Source of the DNA: Acidovorax sp. Leaf160
Lineage (GTDB): Bacteria; Pseudomonadota; Gammaproteobacteria; Burkholderiales; Burkholderiaceae_C
Assembly (NCBI RefSeq): GCF_001424265.1
Contig: NZ_LMOV01000028.1
Coordinates: 62,001 to 126,000, forward strand
Direction of reading: 5' to 3'
DNA length: 64,000 nt
Translations under genes and position numbers: made by a program
The notes under the pieces: generated by a model
The model's input: only the letters and a program-made list of their open reading frames with translations
The model's database searches: none
What the model was told of the DNA's origin: nothing
In this document: positions 44,974 through 55,817 of the stretch, in pieces
Numbering within the stretch: position 1 is the first letter of the stretch
How the letters are laid out: each line of letters opens with the position of its first letter

Positions 44974-45936
44974 TCAGGCGGCCTTCTTGTTGTTGTTGTT
45001 GTGCTGCTGTTGCTGTTGCTGCTGCTCGGCACGGGCCAGGTCGGCCAGCACCTCGCCGGCCCAGTCCTTGGGCGCCATGGGGAAGCCCAGGCGCGCCCGG
45101 CTGTCCAGGTAGCTCTTGGCCACGGCGCGCGCCAGGTTGCGGATGCGGCCGATGAAGGCAGCGCGTTCGGTCACGCTGATGGCGCCGCGGGCGTCCAGCA
45201 GATTGAAGCTGTGCGCCGCCTTCAGCACCTGCTCGTAGGCCGGCAGGGCGAGCTGCTGCTGCATCAGGTGCTGGGCCTGTTTCTCGTGGGCGTTGAAGGC
45301 GGTGAAGAGGAAGTCCGCGTCCGCATGCTCGAAGTTGTAGGTGGACTGCTCCACCTCGTTCTGCTTGTACACGTCGCCATAGCTGAGGCCGTCGGTCCAG
45401 GTCAGGTTGTAGACGTTGTCCACGCCCTGCAGGTACATGGCCAGGCGCTCCAGGCCGTAGGTGATCTCGCCGGTGGCGGGCTTGCAGTCGATGCCGCCGA
45501 CCTGCTGGAAATAGGTGAACTGCGTCACCTCCATGCCGTTGAGCCAGACTTCCCACCCCAGGCCCCAGGCGCCCAGCGTGGGATTTTCCCAGTCGTCTTC
45601 CACGAAGCGGATGTCGTTCTTCTTCAGGTCGAACCCCAGCGCTTCGAGCGAGCCCAGGTACAGCTCCAGGATGTTGGCCGGCGCGGGTTTCAGCACCACC
45701 TGGTACTGGTAGTAGTGCTGCAGGCGGTTGGGGTTCTCGCCGTAGCGGCCGTCCTTGGGCCGGCGGCTGGGCTGCACGTAGGCGGCCTTCCAGGGCTCGG
45801 GGCCCAGCGCGCGCAGGAAGGTGGCGGTGTGCGAGGTGCCGGCGCCGACTTCCATGTCGTAGGGCTGCAGCAGCGCGCAGCCTTGTTCAGCCCAGTACGA
45901 CTGCAGCTTCAAAATGATTTGCTGGAAGGTCAACAT
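44974..45936 (-). CDS. glyQ: Glycyl-tRNA synthetase alpha subunit with poly-Gln/Asn tail
   Basis: The 320-residue protein starts [20 protein letters not shown] and contains [40 protein letters not shown] and the catalytic core normal for GlyQ. The usual length is about 300. The extra C terminus is a run of seven Gln, one His, four Asn and KKAA, coded by simple GTT/GCT-type repeats on the plus strand. The tail is likely dispensable. It is the first gene of glyQ-glyS. Confidence 0.96.
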   Translation of the reverse strand: MLTFQQIILKLQSYWAEQGCALLQPYDMEVGAGTSHTATFLRALGPEPWKAAYVQPSRRPKDGRYGENPNRLQHYYQYQVVLKPAPANILELYLGSLEALGFDLKKNDIRFVEDDWENPTLGAWGLGWEVWLNGMEVTQFTYFQQVGGIDCKPATGEITYGLERLAMYLQGVDNVYNLTWTDGLSYGDVYKQNEVEQSTYNFEHADADFLFTAFNAHEKQAQHLMQQQLALPAYEQVLKAAHSFNLLDARGAISVTERAAFIGRIRNLARAVAKSYLDSRARLGFPMAPKDWAGEVLADLARAEQQQQQQQHNNNNKKAA

Positions 45937-46110
45937 GCGTGTTCTGGCATGGCCGGGGCCATGCGGTGGATGAGGGAGAAAAGCACGCGGGCGGGCGCGC
46001 GCGGAACCGCCGATTTTACGAGGCCCGGCCGACGGTGCCTGCGCGGCGGACTGCGGCCCGACGGTTCAAAGCAAAAATAGCCACAAGCGCCCGGTATACA
46101 GGCGCATGCA

Positions 46111-46127
46111 GCTATTATTTTCATAGC
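46111..46127. repeat. 17-bp palindrome copy in a larger inverted element
   Basis: GCTAT-TATTTTC-ATAGC is perfect. Just before it AAAAATAGC and GCGC-type arms (46072-46115) form a larger imperfect inverted repeat. The 220-bp gap between glyQ and fabB holds nothing else clear. Confidence 0.85.
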
Positions 46128-46158
46128 AACACACCCGGTCGGTGCGTTGCCGCGTCAC

Positions 46159-47385
46159 TCAGGCCGTCCAGCGGCGCAGCACCAGGCTGGCATTGGTGCC
46201 GCCGAAACCGAAGCTGTTGGACAGCACGGTGGTCAGCTCGGCATCGCGCGAGGTCCGCACGATGGGCATGCCTTCGGCCGCCGGGTCCAGGTTCTCGATG
46301 TGGGCGGAGCCGGCGATGAAGCCTTCCTGCAGCATGTAGAGGCAGTAGATCGCCTCCTGCACGCCGGTGGCGCCCTGCGAGTGGCCGGTGAGCGACTTGG
46401 TGGACGAGAACGGAGGCACCTGGTCGCCGAAGACCTCGCGCAGCGCGCGCAGCTCGGGCAGATCGCCCACCGGGGTGGAGGTGCCGTGCGTGTTGACGTA
46501 GTCGATGGGGCCGCCGCCGGCTTCTGCCACGGCCTGGCGCATGCAGGCGATGGCGCCGTCGCCCGAAGGCGCGACCATGTCCTCGCCGTCCGACGAGAGG
46601 CCGAAACCGACGATCTCGCCCAGGATGGTGGCGCCACGGGCCTGGGCATGCTCCAGGCTTTCCAGCACCAGCGCGCCGCCGCCGCCGGCGATCACGAAGC
46701 CGTCACGGTCCACGTCGTAGGGGCGCGATGCCTTTTCGGGCGTGTCGTTGTACTTGGAGGACATGGCGCCCATGCCGTCGAACAGCGTGGCCAGGCCCCA
46801 GGACAGCTCTTCGCCGCCACCGGCGAACATCACGTCCTGCAGGCCGAAGGCGATCTGCTGGGCCGCCATGCCGATGCAGTGCGCGGACGTGCTGCAGGCC
46901 GAGGTGATCGAGAAGTTGATGCCCTTGATGGCGAAGGCCGTGGACAGGTTGGCCGACACGGTGGAACCCATGCAGCGCGTCACCTGATAGGGCCCGACGC
47001 GGCGGATGCCCTTGGAGCGCAGCGTGTCGGCGGCCTCGATCTGGTGGGCCGGCGAGCCGCCGCCCGAGCCCATGATGAGGCCGGTGCGCGGGTTCGAGAC
47101 CTGTTCGGGCGCCAGGCCCGACTGGGCGATGGCGTCCTTCAATGACAGATAGGCGTAGGCCGCCGCGTCGCCCATGAAGCGGCGCAGCTTGCGGTCGATC
47201 AGCGCGTCCAGGTCGATCTGGGGGATGCCCGCCACCTGGCTGCGCAGGCCGAGCTCCTTGAACTCGGGCATGGCGCGGATGCCGGAGCGGCTTTCGCGCA
47301 GCGACTGCACCACCGCCTGCTGGTCATTGCCGATGCACGAGACGATGCCCGCACCCGTGATGACGACGCGCTTCTTGCTGGTCAT
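46159..47385 (-). CDS. fabB: Beta-ketoacyl-ACP synthase I
   Basis: The 408-residue thiolase-fold enzyme has the active Cys in [10 protein letters not shown] (Cys164), the first His in [11 protein letters not shown] and the second in [10 protein letters not shown]. The pairing with FabA and the overall pattern make it FabB, used for unsaturated fatty acid elongation. Its start overlaps fabA by four bases. Confidence 0.94.
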   Translation of the reverse strand: MTSKKRVVITGAGIVSCIGNDQQAVVQSLRESRSGIRAMPEFKELGLRSQVAGIPQIDLDALIDRKLRRFMGDAAAYAYLSLKDAIAQSGLAPEQVSNPRTGLIMGSGGGSPAHQIEAADTLRSKGIRRVGPYQVTRCMGSTVSANLSTAFAIKGINFSITSACSTSAHCIGMAAQQIAFGLQDVMFAGGGEELSWGLATLFDGMGAMSSKYNDTPEKASRPYDVDRDGFVIAGGGGALVLESLEHAQARGATILGEIVGFGLSSDGEDMVAPSGDGAIACMRQAVAEAGGGPIDYVNTHGTSTPVGDLPELRALREVFGDQVPPFSSTKSLTGHSQGATGVQEAIYCLYMLQEGFIAGSAHIENLDPAAEGMPIVRTSRDAELTTVLSNSFGFGGTNASLVLRRWTA

Positions 47386-47924
47386 GCCGTGGCTCCCGCT
47401 GCGGGTGCTCCGTTCTTCCCGTCTTCTTCACGCTTGAAGAGGCCCACGCGGAGGTCGTTGGCCACGTAGATTTCCTGGCCGTCGGCCAGCAGGCGGGCGT
47501 CGCCGATGGCCATGACCAGCTTGCGCTTGATGACGCGCTTGATGTCGATCTCGTAGGTGACCAGCTTGACGTTCGGGCCCACTTCGCCGGTGAACTTGAC
47601 CTCGCCCGCGCCCAGGGCGCGGCCGCGGCCGGGCAGCTGCAGCCAGGTCAGGTAGAAGCCGATCAGCTGCCACATGGCGTCCAGGCCCAGGCAGCCGGGC
47701 ATGACGGGGTCGCCCTGGAAATGGCAGTCGAAGAACCACAGGTCGGGCTTGACGTCGAGTTCGGCACGAATCTTTCCCAGCCCGTGGGCGCCGCCATCCG
47801 CATCGATGTGCGTGATGCGGTCGAACATCAGCATGGGCGGCAGCGGCAGGCGGCCGCTGTCGGGGGTGAACAGCCGGCCTTCACCCGAGGCGATCAGTTG
47901 TTCATAGGAAAAGGAATCAGCCAT
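47382..47924 (-). CDS. fabA: 3-hydroxydecanoyl-ACP dehydratase/isomerase
   Basis: The 180-residue enzyme has the FabA active site [21 protein letters not shown], with His68 and Asp82, and normal family length. It makes trans-2- and cis-3-decenoyl-ACP, the branch point to unsaturated fatty acids. The ATG at 47924 matches the family start. fabA and fabB are co-translated through an ATGA overlap. Confidence 0.95.
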   Translation of the reverse strand: MADSFSYEQLIASGEGRLFTPDSGRLPLPPMLMFDRITHIDADGGAHGLGKIRAELDVKPDLWFFDCHFQGDPVMPGCLGLDAMWQLIGFYLTWLQLPGRGRALGAGEVKFTGEVGPNVKLVTYEIDIKRVIKRKLVMAIGDARLLADGQEIYVANDLRVGLFKREEDGKNGAPAAGATA

Positions 47925-48240
47925 TGTCAGTCGTGCTCCAGATCGGCGCCTTGCCGTCGCGGGGGAGGGGTGGGAGATAAAAAATTCGCAAAAAACCGAA
48001 GGGCGCCGCCAGGCGACCCGCGCATCGGGGCCCATATTGTGCCGGGTTGCCGCCCTGCATTATCCAGGGTGCCGATGGCCCGGGCATCCGCCAGGGACAA
48101 GGGACTTCACCGATCCTGCCTCCGATGCGCGGCCGCATCGGTAGGCCAGAACCCACAAAAGCCCCGGATGGGGCTTTTGTCGACAGGAATCGCGGGCTTT
48201 TCGCCGGGGTGGCGCGCTGCCCCGCGTTGGCTGCGGCGGC
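47925..48240. other. Gene-free stretch between fabA and the asparaginase gene
   Basis: No coding frame of credible quality is seen. It holds the fabA upstream region (no convincing -35/-10 pair found) and a perfect 11-bp inverted repeat at 48155-48180. Confidence 0.7.
48155..48180 (-). terminator. Probable terminator after the asparaginase gene
   Basis: ACAAAAGCCCC-GGAT-GGGGCTTTTGT is a perfect 11-bp stem with a tetraloop. The A/T-rich end of the stem could provide the U tract in either direction. It lies 60 bases past the minus-strand gene. Confidence 0.75.
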
Positions 48241-49563
<1,323 letters not shown>

Positions 49564-49577
49564 TTACTGAGCCCTCC

Positions 49578-50501
49578 ATGAACCTGCGGCAACTCGAAGT
49601 CTTCCAGGCGGTCATGCAGACCGGCAACATGAGCGCGGCCGGGCGCCTGATCCGCATCACGCCGTCGGCCGTGAGCAAGACCATCGCCCATGCCGAGCTG
49701 CAGCTGGGCTACCCGCTCTTCAGCCGGGTGCGCGGCACGCTGGTGCCCACGCCCGAGGCGCAGGCGCTGTTCGCCGTCTCCAGCCAGATCCACCGCCAGC
49801 TGGACGAGCTGCGCCACACCGCCCTCAACCTGCGCCAGCCCGAAGGCTGCCTGGTGCGCATCGCCGCGATTCCCTCCGTCACGCATGAATTCCTGCCGAC
49901 GGTGCTGGAGCAGCACGCCCTGCGCGCGCCGCGCGTGCAGATCGAGGTGCGCACCCTGCACCAGGACCAGATGGCGCAGGCCCTGCTCACGCGCGCGGTC
50001 GATGTCGGCCTGGGCTTCTACCCGCACCCGCACCCGCAGGTGCACAGCGAGATGCTGGTCAGCGGGCCGCTCTTCATCGCCATCACGCGCGAGATCTGGC
50101 AGCGCGCCGTGCGCGTGAACCGGTCCGACCCGATCACCTTCCTGGCCAACACGCCCATGATTCCGCTGCTGGGCGACGACCCCATGCGCCCGCACATGGC
50201 GGAACTGGCGCGCCAGCTGGGCGTGCATCAGGAGCTGGGCATCCAGGTGCAGACGTCGCAACTGGCGCTGGAGCTGGTCAAACGCGGCATGGGCTGGACG
50301 ATGGTGGACTTCCTCACCGCCAGCAACCTGGACGCCGCCACCATGGCGGCCGTGCCGGTGCGCGACCTGCCCCCCATTCCGTTCTACGCCTATCACGCGA
50401 CCCGCTGGCCGCCCGACCGTCAGGCGGCGGCGCTGCTGGCCTCGCTGCCCGGCCTGCTCGGGCGGGCGCTGGCGCGGCTCCACGCCCAACCGGCGGGGTG
50501 A
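49578..50501 (+). CDS. LysR-family transcriptional regulator
   Basis: The 307-residue protein begins MNLRQLEVFQAVMQTGNMSAA, with the LysR winged HTH (about 1-60, RITPSAVSKTIAHAELQLG) and a periplasmic-binding-like effector domain. The ATG at 49578 matches the family start. It is divergent from ansB, so control of asparagine use is a plausible role; the ligand is unknown. It converges on lnt. Confidence 0.9.
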   Translation: MNLRQLEVFQAVMQTGNMSAAGRLIRITPSAVSKTIAHAELQLGYPLFSRVRGTLVPTPEAQALFAVSSQIHRQLDELRHTALNLRQPEGCLVRIAAIPSVTHEFLPTVLEQHALRAPRVQIEVRTLHQDQMAQALLTRAVDVGLGFYPHPHPQVHSEMLVSGPLFIAITREIWQRAVRVNRSDPITFLANTPMIPLLGDDPMRPHMAELARQLGVHQELGIQVQTSQLALELVKRGMGWTMVDFLTASNLDAATMAAVPVRDLPPIPFYAYHATRWPPDRQAAALLASLPGLLGRALARLHAQPAG

Positions 50502-50508
50502 GGACCGA

Positions 50509-52140
50509 TCAGCCCCAAGGTGGCGGCTGCCGGCGCCGCAGCCGCGCCGCCCACGCCGCGCCCGCCACCGCCAGGCCCAGCGCCCAGAACGGCCACAGCC
50601 CCCAGCGCGACACCCACCAGGCGAACGGCGTGACGGCGCCGCTGCGCCCCTGCACCTCGGCCGCCAGCACGCCGCGCGTGTGCGGCGCCAGCGTGTGCGT
50701 CACCACGCCCCGGTGGTCGATGACGGCGGTGGCGCCGGTGTTGGTGGCGCGCACCATGGGGCGCTCGAACTCCAGCGCGCGCATGCGGCTGATCGCCAGA
50801 TGCTGGTCGATGGCCAGGCTGTCGCCGAACCAGCCGATGTTGCTGAGGTTCACCATCACCGTCGGCGCGGTGGACGCATCGGCAAAGCGCGCGCCCAGTT
50901 CCTCGCCGAAGAGGTCCTCATAGCAGATGTTGGGCGCGATGCGCTCGCCCTGCCAGTCGAAGGAGGGCTGGCCCACGGCCCCGCGGTTGAAGTCGCCCAG
51001 CGGGATGTTCATCAGCTCGGTGAACCAGCGGAAGAAGGGCGGAACGAATTCGCCGAACGGCACCAAGTGGTGCTTGTCGTAGCGGTACGGCGTGCCCTGC
51101 CCGGGCGCGAAGCCCAGCACCGAATTGGTGTAGCCCAGTTCGCCGTTGCCCAGCGGAATGCCGATCAGCGCGGCCTGCCCGCCGCTGGCGTAGCGGGCGG
51201 TGATGCCCTCCAGGTAGCCGGGCATCAGCTGCTGGGGCAGCAGGGGAATGGCGGTTTCCGGGGCCACCACCAGCGATGCGGTGGCGCCGTTCAGCTGGTC
51301 GGCGTACCAGCGCAATGCCAGCGGCACGCCGCTGCCGGGCTGGAACTTCTCGTCCTGCGGGATGTTGCCCTGCAGCAAGGCCAGCGACAGCGTGCGCGGC
51401 GGCTCGATGCCGGTGTGGCACATCTCCACCGCGCAGTGCCGCTGGGCCGTCAGCGCCGCCCAGGCCAGCAGCGCAACGGTCGCCAGCACCCAGACGCCCC
51501 GGCGGCGCGCATCGGCGCGGCGCAGCAGCGCGATGCCCATGGCCAGCGCGGCGGCGACGAAGCCGATGCCGTACACGCCCAGGCTGCGCGCCAGCACGGC
51601 CAGCGGCCCGTCCACATGCGCATAGCCGCCCGCGCCCCACGGAAAGCCCGTCCACCAGATGCCGCGGGCCAGTTCGGCCAGCAGCCAGAATGCTGCGAAA
51701 ACAAGAGCAGACAGCGCCCTGTTCCTGGGCGCCAGAGCCCTGAAACACCCTGCGGCGACGGCGTAGTAGCTGCCCAGGAAGGCCGCCAGCCCCACCACCG
51801 CCAGCACGGCCAGCGGCGCGGCCAGGCCGCCATAGGTATGCATGGAAATGAACAGCCACCAGAACGTGCCCGACAGCCACACGGTGGCGAACAGCCAGCC
51901 CAGCGCCGCCGCGCGCCGGCCGACGGGCGCCGTCACCAGCACCCGCGCCAGGAGCGCGAGCGACAGCACCTGCAGCCACCAGAGCGGCTGCCCGCCCCAG
52001 GGCCAGGCGATGGACGCGGCCTGCGCCAGGCCGGCGATGCCCGCCGCCAGCCAGGGCAGCAGGCGCCGCCACGGCGCAGCGTGGACGAGGTCGCCGGGAA
52101 CGGTCGCGCCCAGGCGCGCGGCAGCGGCCGGGGCGCCCAT
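50509..52140 (-). CDS. lnt: Apolipoprotein N-acyltransferase
   Basis: The 543-residue protein has several N-terminal membrane helices and a periplasmic nitrilase-like domain with the catalytic triad: Glu in VVAPETAIPLL, Lys in DKHHLVPFGEFVP and Cys in PNICYEDLFGEE. It adds the third acyl chain to lipoproteins. The start overlaps the corC stop by one base, the usual corC-lnt pair. Confidence 0.95.
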   Translation of the reverse strand: MGAPAAAARLGATVPGDLVHAAPWRRLLPWLAAGIAGLAQAASIAWPWGGQPLWWLQVLSLALLARVLVTAPVGRRAAALGWLFATVWLSGTFWWLFISMHTYGGLAAPLAVLAVVGLAAFLGSYYAVAAGCFRALAPRNRALSALVFAAFWLLAELARGIWWTGFPWGAGGYAHVDGPLAVLARSLGVYGIGFVAAALAMGIALLRRADARRRGVWVLATVALLAWAALTAQRHCAVEMCHTGIEPPRTLSLALLQGNIPQDEKFQPGSGVPLALRWYADQLNGATASLVVAPETAIPLLPQQLMPGYLEGITARYASGGQAALIGIPLGNGELGYTNSVLGFAPGQGTPYRYDKHHLVPFGEFVPPFFRWFTELMNIPLGDFNRGAVGQPSFDWQGERIAPNICYEDLFGEELGARFADASTAPTVMVNLSNIGWFGDSLAIDQHLAISRMRALEFERPMVRATNTGATAVIDHRGVVTHTLAPHTRGVLAAEVQGRSGAVTPFAWWVSRWGLWPFWALGLAVAGAAWAARLRRRQPPPWG

Positions 52141-53039
52141 CAGCCGGAGGAAGCCGTGCCGGCCGCTGCGGCCATGTCAGCGTCCGTCGCGGGCGACACC
52201 TTGAACCAGCGCACCGCGCCGCCCTTGGCATGCAGCACGACGAACTGCAGCCCGCCCAGCACCACGGGCTCGTCCTTGCGCGGCATGCGGCCCAGCTCGT
52301 GGACGATCAGCCCGCCGATGGTGTCGAATTCTTCCTCGGGGTCGCTGGCCTGCAGCACCACGCCGAAGGCCTCGGCCACCCGCTCGACCGAGGTGTCGCC
52401 GCTCACCCGCCAGGTCTGGTCGGCCAGGCGGAAGATGTCGCCTGCATCTTCGGGAATGTCGAATTCGTCCTCGATCTCGCCGACGATCTGTTCGAGCACG
52501 TCCTCGATGGTGACCAGGCCGGCCACGCGGCCGAATTCGTCGATCACCACCGCCATGTGGCTGCGCGTGCTGCGGAAGTCGCGCAGCAGGTCGTTCAGGC
52601 CCTTGCTCTCGGGCACGAAGACGGCTGGGCGCAACAGCGCGCGGATGTTCAGTTCAGGCGCGCGCCGCAGCTTGAGCAGGTCCTTGGCCAGCAGCACGCC
52701 GATGATGTTCTCGCGCTCGTCCTGGAACACCGGGAAGCGCGAATGCGCAGTGTCGATCACCTGGTTCACCAGGGTTTCGAGCGGCGCGCCGATGTCGAGC
52801 AGGTCCATGCGGGTCGAAGGGACCATCACGTCGCTGGCCGTCATCTCGGCCATCAGCAGCACGCGCTCGAGCATCACGCGGGCGTCCGCGTTGATGACAT
52901 CGTTGGTTTCGGCCTCGGCCAGGGTGGCGATCAGCTCGTCGGTCGAATCCGGTCCGGGGTGGATGAATTCGATGAGCTTTTGCAGGAAGGTGCGCTTGTC
53001 TTCCCGGTCGGAAGGGCGCCCCGGGTGGGGATCTGCCAC
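52140..53039 (-). CDS. corC: CorC/HlyC family protein with two CBS domains
   Basis: About 299 residues. No ATG fits; the GTG at 53039 opens a normal CorC N terminus (ADPHPGRPSDREDKRTF). A CBS pair (about 75-200) with MVPSTRMDLLDI and VVIDEFGRVAGLVTIEDVLEQIVGEIEDEFD follows, then a CorC_HlyC C-terminal domain. It lacks membrane helices and is linked to Mg/Co homeostasis or envelope functions. It is co-translated with lnt. Confidence 0.9.
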   Translation of the reverse strand: MADPHPGRPSDREDKRTFLQKLIEFIHPGPDSTDELIATLAEAETNDVINADARVMLERVLLMAEMTASDVMVPSTRMDLLDIGAPLETLVNQVIDTAHSRFPVFQDERENIIGVLLAKDLLKLRRAPELNIRALLRPAVFVPESKGLNDLLRDFRSTRSHMAVVIDEFGRVAGLVTIEDVLEQIVGEIEDEFDIPEDAGDIFRLADQTWRVSGDTSVERVAEAFGVVLQASDPEEEFDTIGGLIVHELGRMPRKDEPVVLGGLQFVVLHAKGGAVRWFKVSPATDADMAAAAGTASSG

Positions 53040-53184
53040 GGTCTTGGAATGCAGGACGTGCCGTCGTTGAACAAGCCGCAAGGATAGCGGATCGCCCTGG
53101 CCGTGCCTGGCGCGCCTGCGTCCGGCGTGTCGCGCGGGCACCAGGACCGCGGCCGCCCGCCGCCTGGGCAGCCGGGCGCGGTGG

Positions 53185-53853
53185 CTATTCGGCGGCCCGG
53201 TGGCGGCCGCTGCGCACGCCCTGGCGCACCTCCTGCACGCCCGAGAGGAACTTCCAGAACTGCCGCGCCTGCTTCTTGAGCTGGTAGTTGGCCTCGCCGT
53301 AGTGCAGCGTCATCAGTTCGGCCATGTGCGTGCCGCGTCCGGGCGGGCTCAGCTCCAGGTACGCCTCCGACTCCGAGCCGTCGCGGCGGACGGTGGCGCC
53401 GGCGCGGCGGGCGATCTTCAGCATGGCCGTGTTCTCCGACAGCGCGTGGATGAACACCATGCTCACCCCCGCCGTGCGCGCATGCATCACGGCGCGCTCG
53501 AAGAGCCGTGCGCCGAAGCGCCGGCCCCGCGCCCGGCGCAGCACCGACACGCCGAATTCGGCGCAGCCCGGATGGCCCGGCTGCGCGGCGAAGGCCAGGT
53601 GGGCCGTCGCGATCAGGTCGAGCCGGCGATTGAAGATGCCGAAGATCTCGTCGCGTTCGAAGTCGAGCTGCTCGGCATAGCGGCGCACCTGCTCGTCGGT
53701 GGCTGCAAAGCCGAAGCGGAGATAGCGGTCGTTGGGCTCCAGCGCCAGCAGGTGCTGGGCGATGCGTTCGCGGTGCTGGGGCCCCAGCGAACGGATGGGC
53801 ACCGACACGCCGAACGACGAGGAGGAGGCAGCAGACGAAGAGGCCGATGGCAT
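53185..53853 (-). CDS. GNAT-family N-acetyltransferase
   Basis: The 222-residue protein has a Ser/Ala-rich start and a GNAT domain (about 20-190). The acetyl-CoA loop is seen as RRARGRRFGARLFERAVMHAR, with a preceding beta strand EFGVSVL. The ATG at 53853 is chosen because GGAGGG lies right before it; an upstream ATG at 53943 has no such site. Its substrate is unknown. The gene stands alone between corC and a 340-bp gap. Confidence 0.85.
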   Translation of the reverse strand: MPSASSSAASSSSFGVSVPIRSLGPQHRERIAQHLLALEPNDRYLRFGFAATDEQVRRYAEQLDFERDEIFGIFNRRLDLIATAHLAFAAQPGHPGCAEFGVSVLRRARGRRFGARLFERAVMHARTAGVSMVFIHALSENTAMLKIARRAGATVRRDGSESEAYLELSPPGRGTHMAELMTLHYGEANYQLKKQARQFWKFLSGVQEVRQGVRSGRHRAAE

Positions 53854-54058
53854 GGATTCCCTCCGATGCACCGCGAGCCGCGCCCGCAGCAGATTGCGGC
53901 AAGCGTGCCAGGAAGTGCGGATCCAGTCAGGGGAAGACAGCATGATGGTGGCGATTTTAGGGTTTTCCCTAGGTTCGCGCCGCGCAGCGGCAAAGGCTCA
54001 CCGCAAGCCACATTCCCCATCAAATCCAGCCCTGGCGCCCATCCATTCTCGGCCTTTA

Positions 54059-54075
54059 GCTATGTTTTTTATAGC
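54059..54075. repeat. 17-bp palindrome copy (GCTAT-GTTTTTT-ATAGC)
   Basis: Perfect five-base arms around a T-rich 7-base loop in the gap upstream of the GNAT gene. Confidence 0.85.
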
Positions 54076-54161
54076 ACTTCGAGCCCAGCCCTGAATCGCG
54101 CCGCTGTCGCCTGCGCGTCACCCGGTCCCAGGCGGTCGGGCGGTCGGCCTGGCCGGCTCCG

Positions 54162-54178
54162 CCGGAGGTCACCTCCGG
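54162..54178. other. Perfect short palindrome after the Lrp gene
   Basis: Eight-base arms CCGGAGGT/ACCTCCGG with a single central base. It lies 17 bases past the minus-strand Lrp stop and could aid termination, although no T tract follows. Confidence 0.5.
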
Positions 54179-54194
54179 ATACCGACACCCACAA

Positions 54195-54677
54195 CTAGAC
54201 CGGCACTGCCGTGGTGGCCTTGACCCGGTCCAGCACGAAGCTGGTCTTGCAGTCCTGCACGCTCGGGTGCTTGAGCAGCGTGTCCATGATGAACCGGCTG
54301 TAGTGCGCCATGTCGGCCACCACCACGCGCAGCAGGTAGTCCATCTCGCCCGTCAGCGCGGCGCATTCCACCACCTCGGGCCAGGTCTGCACGCTGGCGC
54401 GGAACAGGTCCATCGGGTTGCGCTTGTGGCTTTCGGTGTGCTTTTCCAGCCGCACGTTCAGGTAGGCCGTCAGCCCCAGGCCCACCGCCTCCGGCTGCAC
54501 CAGGGCGACGTAGCGGTCGATCACGCCGGCATCTTCCAGCCGCTTGGCGCGGCGTAGCACGGCGCTGGGCGACAGGCCCACCCGCTCACCGATCACGTCG
54601 TAGGTTTCGCGGCCATTCGCTTGCAGGCAGCGCAGGATGGCGCGGTCGAGCCGGTCGAGTGCATGTGGGGCTTCCAT
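54195..54677 (-). CDS. Lrp/AsnC-family transcriptional regulator
   Basis: The 160-residue protein has the Lrp HTH (LDRLDRAILRCLQANGRETY then GLSPSAVLRRAKRLEDAG) and an AsnC_trans_reg ligand domain with GEMDYLLRVVVADMAHY. It is divergent from the lipase operon across a 164-bp shared region, so it may control lipase or amino acid genes. Neither target nor effector can be read from the sequence. Confidence 0.92.
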   Translation of the reverse strand: MEAPHALDRLDRAILRCLQANGRETYDVIGERVGLSPSAVLRRAKRLEDAGVIDRYVALVQPEAVGLGLTAYLNVRLEKHTESHKRNPMDLFRASVQTWPEVVECAALTGEMDYLLRVVVADMAHYSRFIMDTLLKHPSVQDCKTSFVLDRVKATTAVPV

Positions 54678-54841
54678 GGCGCAGGATTCTAGAAACCCGT
54701 GGGGCCGCTGGCGAGCGGCCCGCCGCCCATCCGCGGGTTTGTCCCCGATGCGACGGGCGCGACCCGCCGGAAATAATGGCCTGCCGAAGAAAAGAACGGT
54801 CGTTCTTTTTTCGCTGTCCGTCACTACCTCGGGAGACACCC

Positions 54842-55813
54842 ATGCACGCCATCCTCCACCGCTGCGGGCGGCTCGGCACGCTGACCGTCGGCGCCGCGCT
54901 GGCCGCCCTGCTGTCGTTGACCTCTGCGCCTGCCGCACAGGCGCAGCCCGCGCCGACCGGCTCCGGCTACACGCAGACGCGCTACCCGATCGTGCTAGTG
55001 CACGGCCTCTTCGGCTTCAAGTCGCTGCTGGGGGTGGACATGTTCTACGGCATTCCGCAGGCGCTGCAGCGCGATGGCGCGCAGGTGTTCGTGGCGGAGG
55101 TCTCGGGCGCCCACAGCACCGAGGTGCGCGGCGAACAGCTGCTGGCCCAGGTCAAGGACATCCTGGCCATCACCGGTGCGCACCAGGTGAACCTGATCGG
55201 CCATTCCCACGGCGGCCCCACCGCCCGTTACGTGGCGGGCGTGGCGCCGCAGCTGGTGGCCTCGGTCACCACCGTGGGGGGCGTGAACCGCGGCTCGCGC
55301 GTGGCCGACGCGGTGCGCGGCACGCTGCCGCCGGGCTCGGTGCAGGAGTCGGTCGCCAATGCCGCCGTGAAGGGCTTCGCGCAGTTCCTGGCGCTGCTGG
55401 CGGGGTCGCCCTCCGGCCAGCCGCAGCAGCCCAAGGCAGCGCTGGAGTCGCTGTCCACCGCCGGCGCAGCCGATTTCAACCGGCGCTTTCCGCAGGGCAT
55501 TCCCGACGGCTGCGGCGACGGGGCATCGGTGGTCAACGGCGTGCGCTACTACTCGTGGACCGGCACGCAGCCGCTGACCCATCCGCTGGACCCGAGCGAC
55601 GGCCCGCTGCTGCTGCTCTCGCGCGTCTTCGGCGAAGCCAACGACGGCCTGGTGTCGGCCTGCTCGTCACGGCTGGGCACGCATCTGGGCGACTATCGGC
55701 AGAACCACCTGGACGAGATCAACCAGTTCGTGGGCCTGCGCGACCTGTTCTCCGTCGATCCGGTCACGCTCTACCGCCAGCAGGCCCATCGCCTGAAGCA
55801 GCAGGGGCTCTGA
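54842..55813 (+). CDS. lipA: Secreted triacylglycerol lipase (family I.1/I.2)
   Basis: The 323-residue precursor has a signal peptide cut near AQA (residue 35). The catalytic Ser122 is in GHSHGG, Asp268 in ANDGLVSACS, His289 in NHLDEINQ, and the oxyanion segment is VLVHGLFGF. Cys224 and Cys274 are placed like the single disulfide of Pseudomonas and Burkholderia lipases. Such lipases fold in the periplasm with a dedicated foldase and leave through type II secretion; both are present in this window. It is translated just before its foldase (4 bp apart). Confidence 0.92.
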   Translation: MHAILHRCGRLGTLTVGAALAALLSLTSAPAAQAQPAPTGSGYTQTRYPIVLVHGLFGFKSLLGVDMFYGIPQALQRDGAQVFVAEVSGAHSTEVRGEQLLAQVKDILAITGAHQVNLIGHSHGGPTARYVAGVAPQLVASVTTVGGVNRGSRVADAVRGTLPPGSVQESVANAAVKGFAQFLALLAGSPSGQPQQPKAALESLSTAGAADFNRRFPQGIPDGCGDGASVVNGVRYYSWTGTQPLTHPLDPSDGPLLLLSRVFGEANDGLVSACSSRLGTHLGDYRQNHLDEINQFVGLRDLFSVDPVTLYRQQAHRLKQQGL

Positions 55814-55817
55814 GGCC

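Larger units (their letters stand above)
53854..54194. other. Gene-free stretch between the GNAT and Lrp genes
   Basis: No credible coding frame. It holds the GNAT upstream region, one 17-bp palindrome copy (54059-54075) and an 8-bp-arm palindrome CCGGAGGT-C-ACCTCCGG at 54162-54178, just past the Lrp stop. Confidence 0.7.

Noticed and set aside
42445-46080. Very long open frame on the plus strand opposite glyS/glyQ
   Set aside because: High-GC antisense frame. The minus-strand genes are clear glycyl-tRNA synthetase subunits, and the plus-strand product has no recognisable motif.
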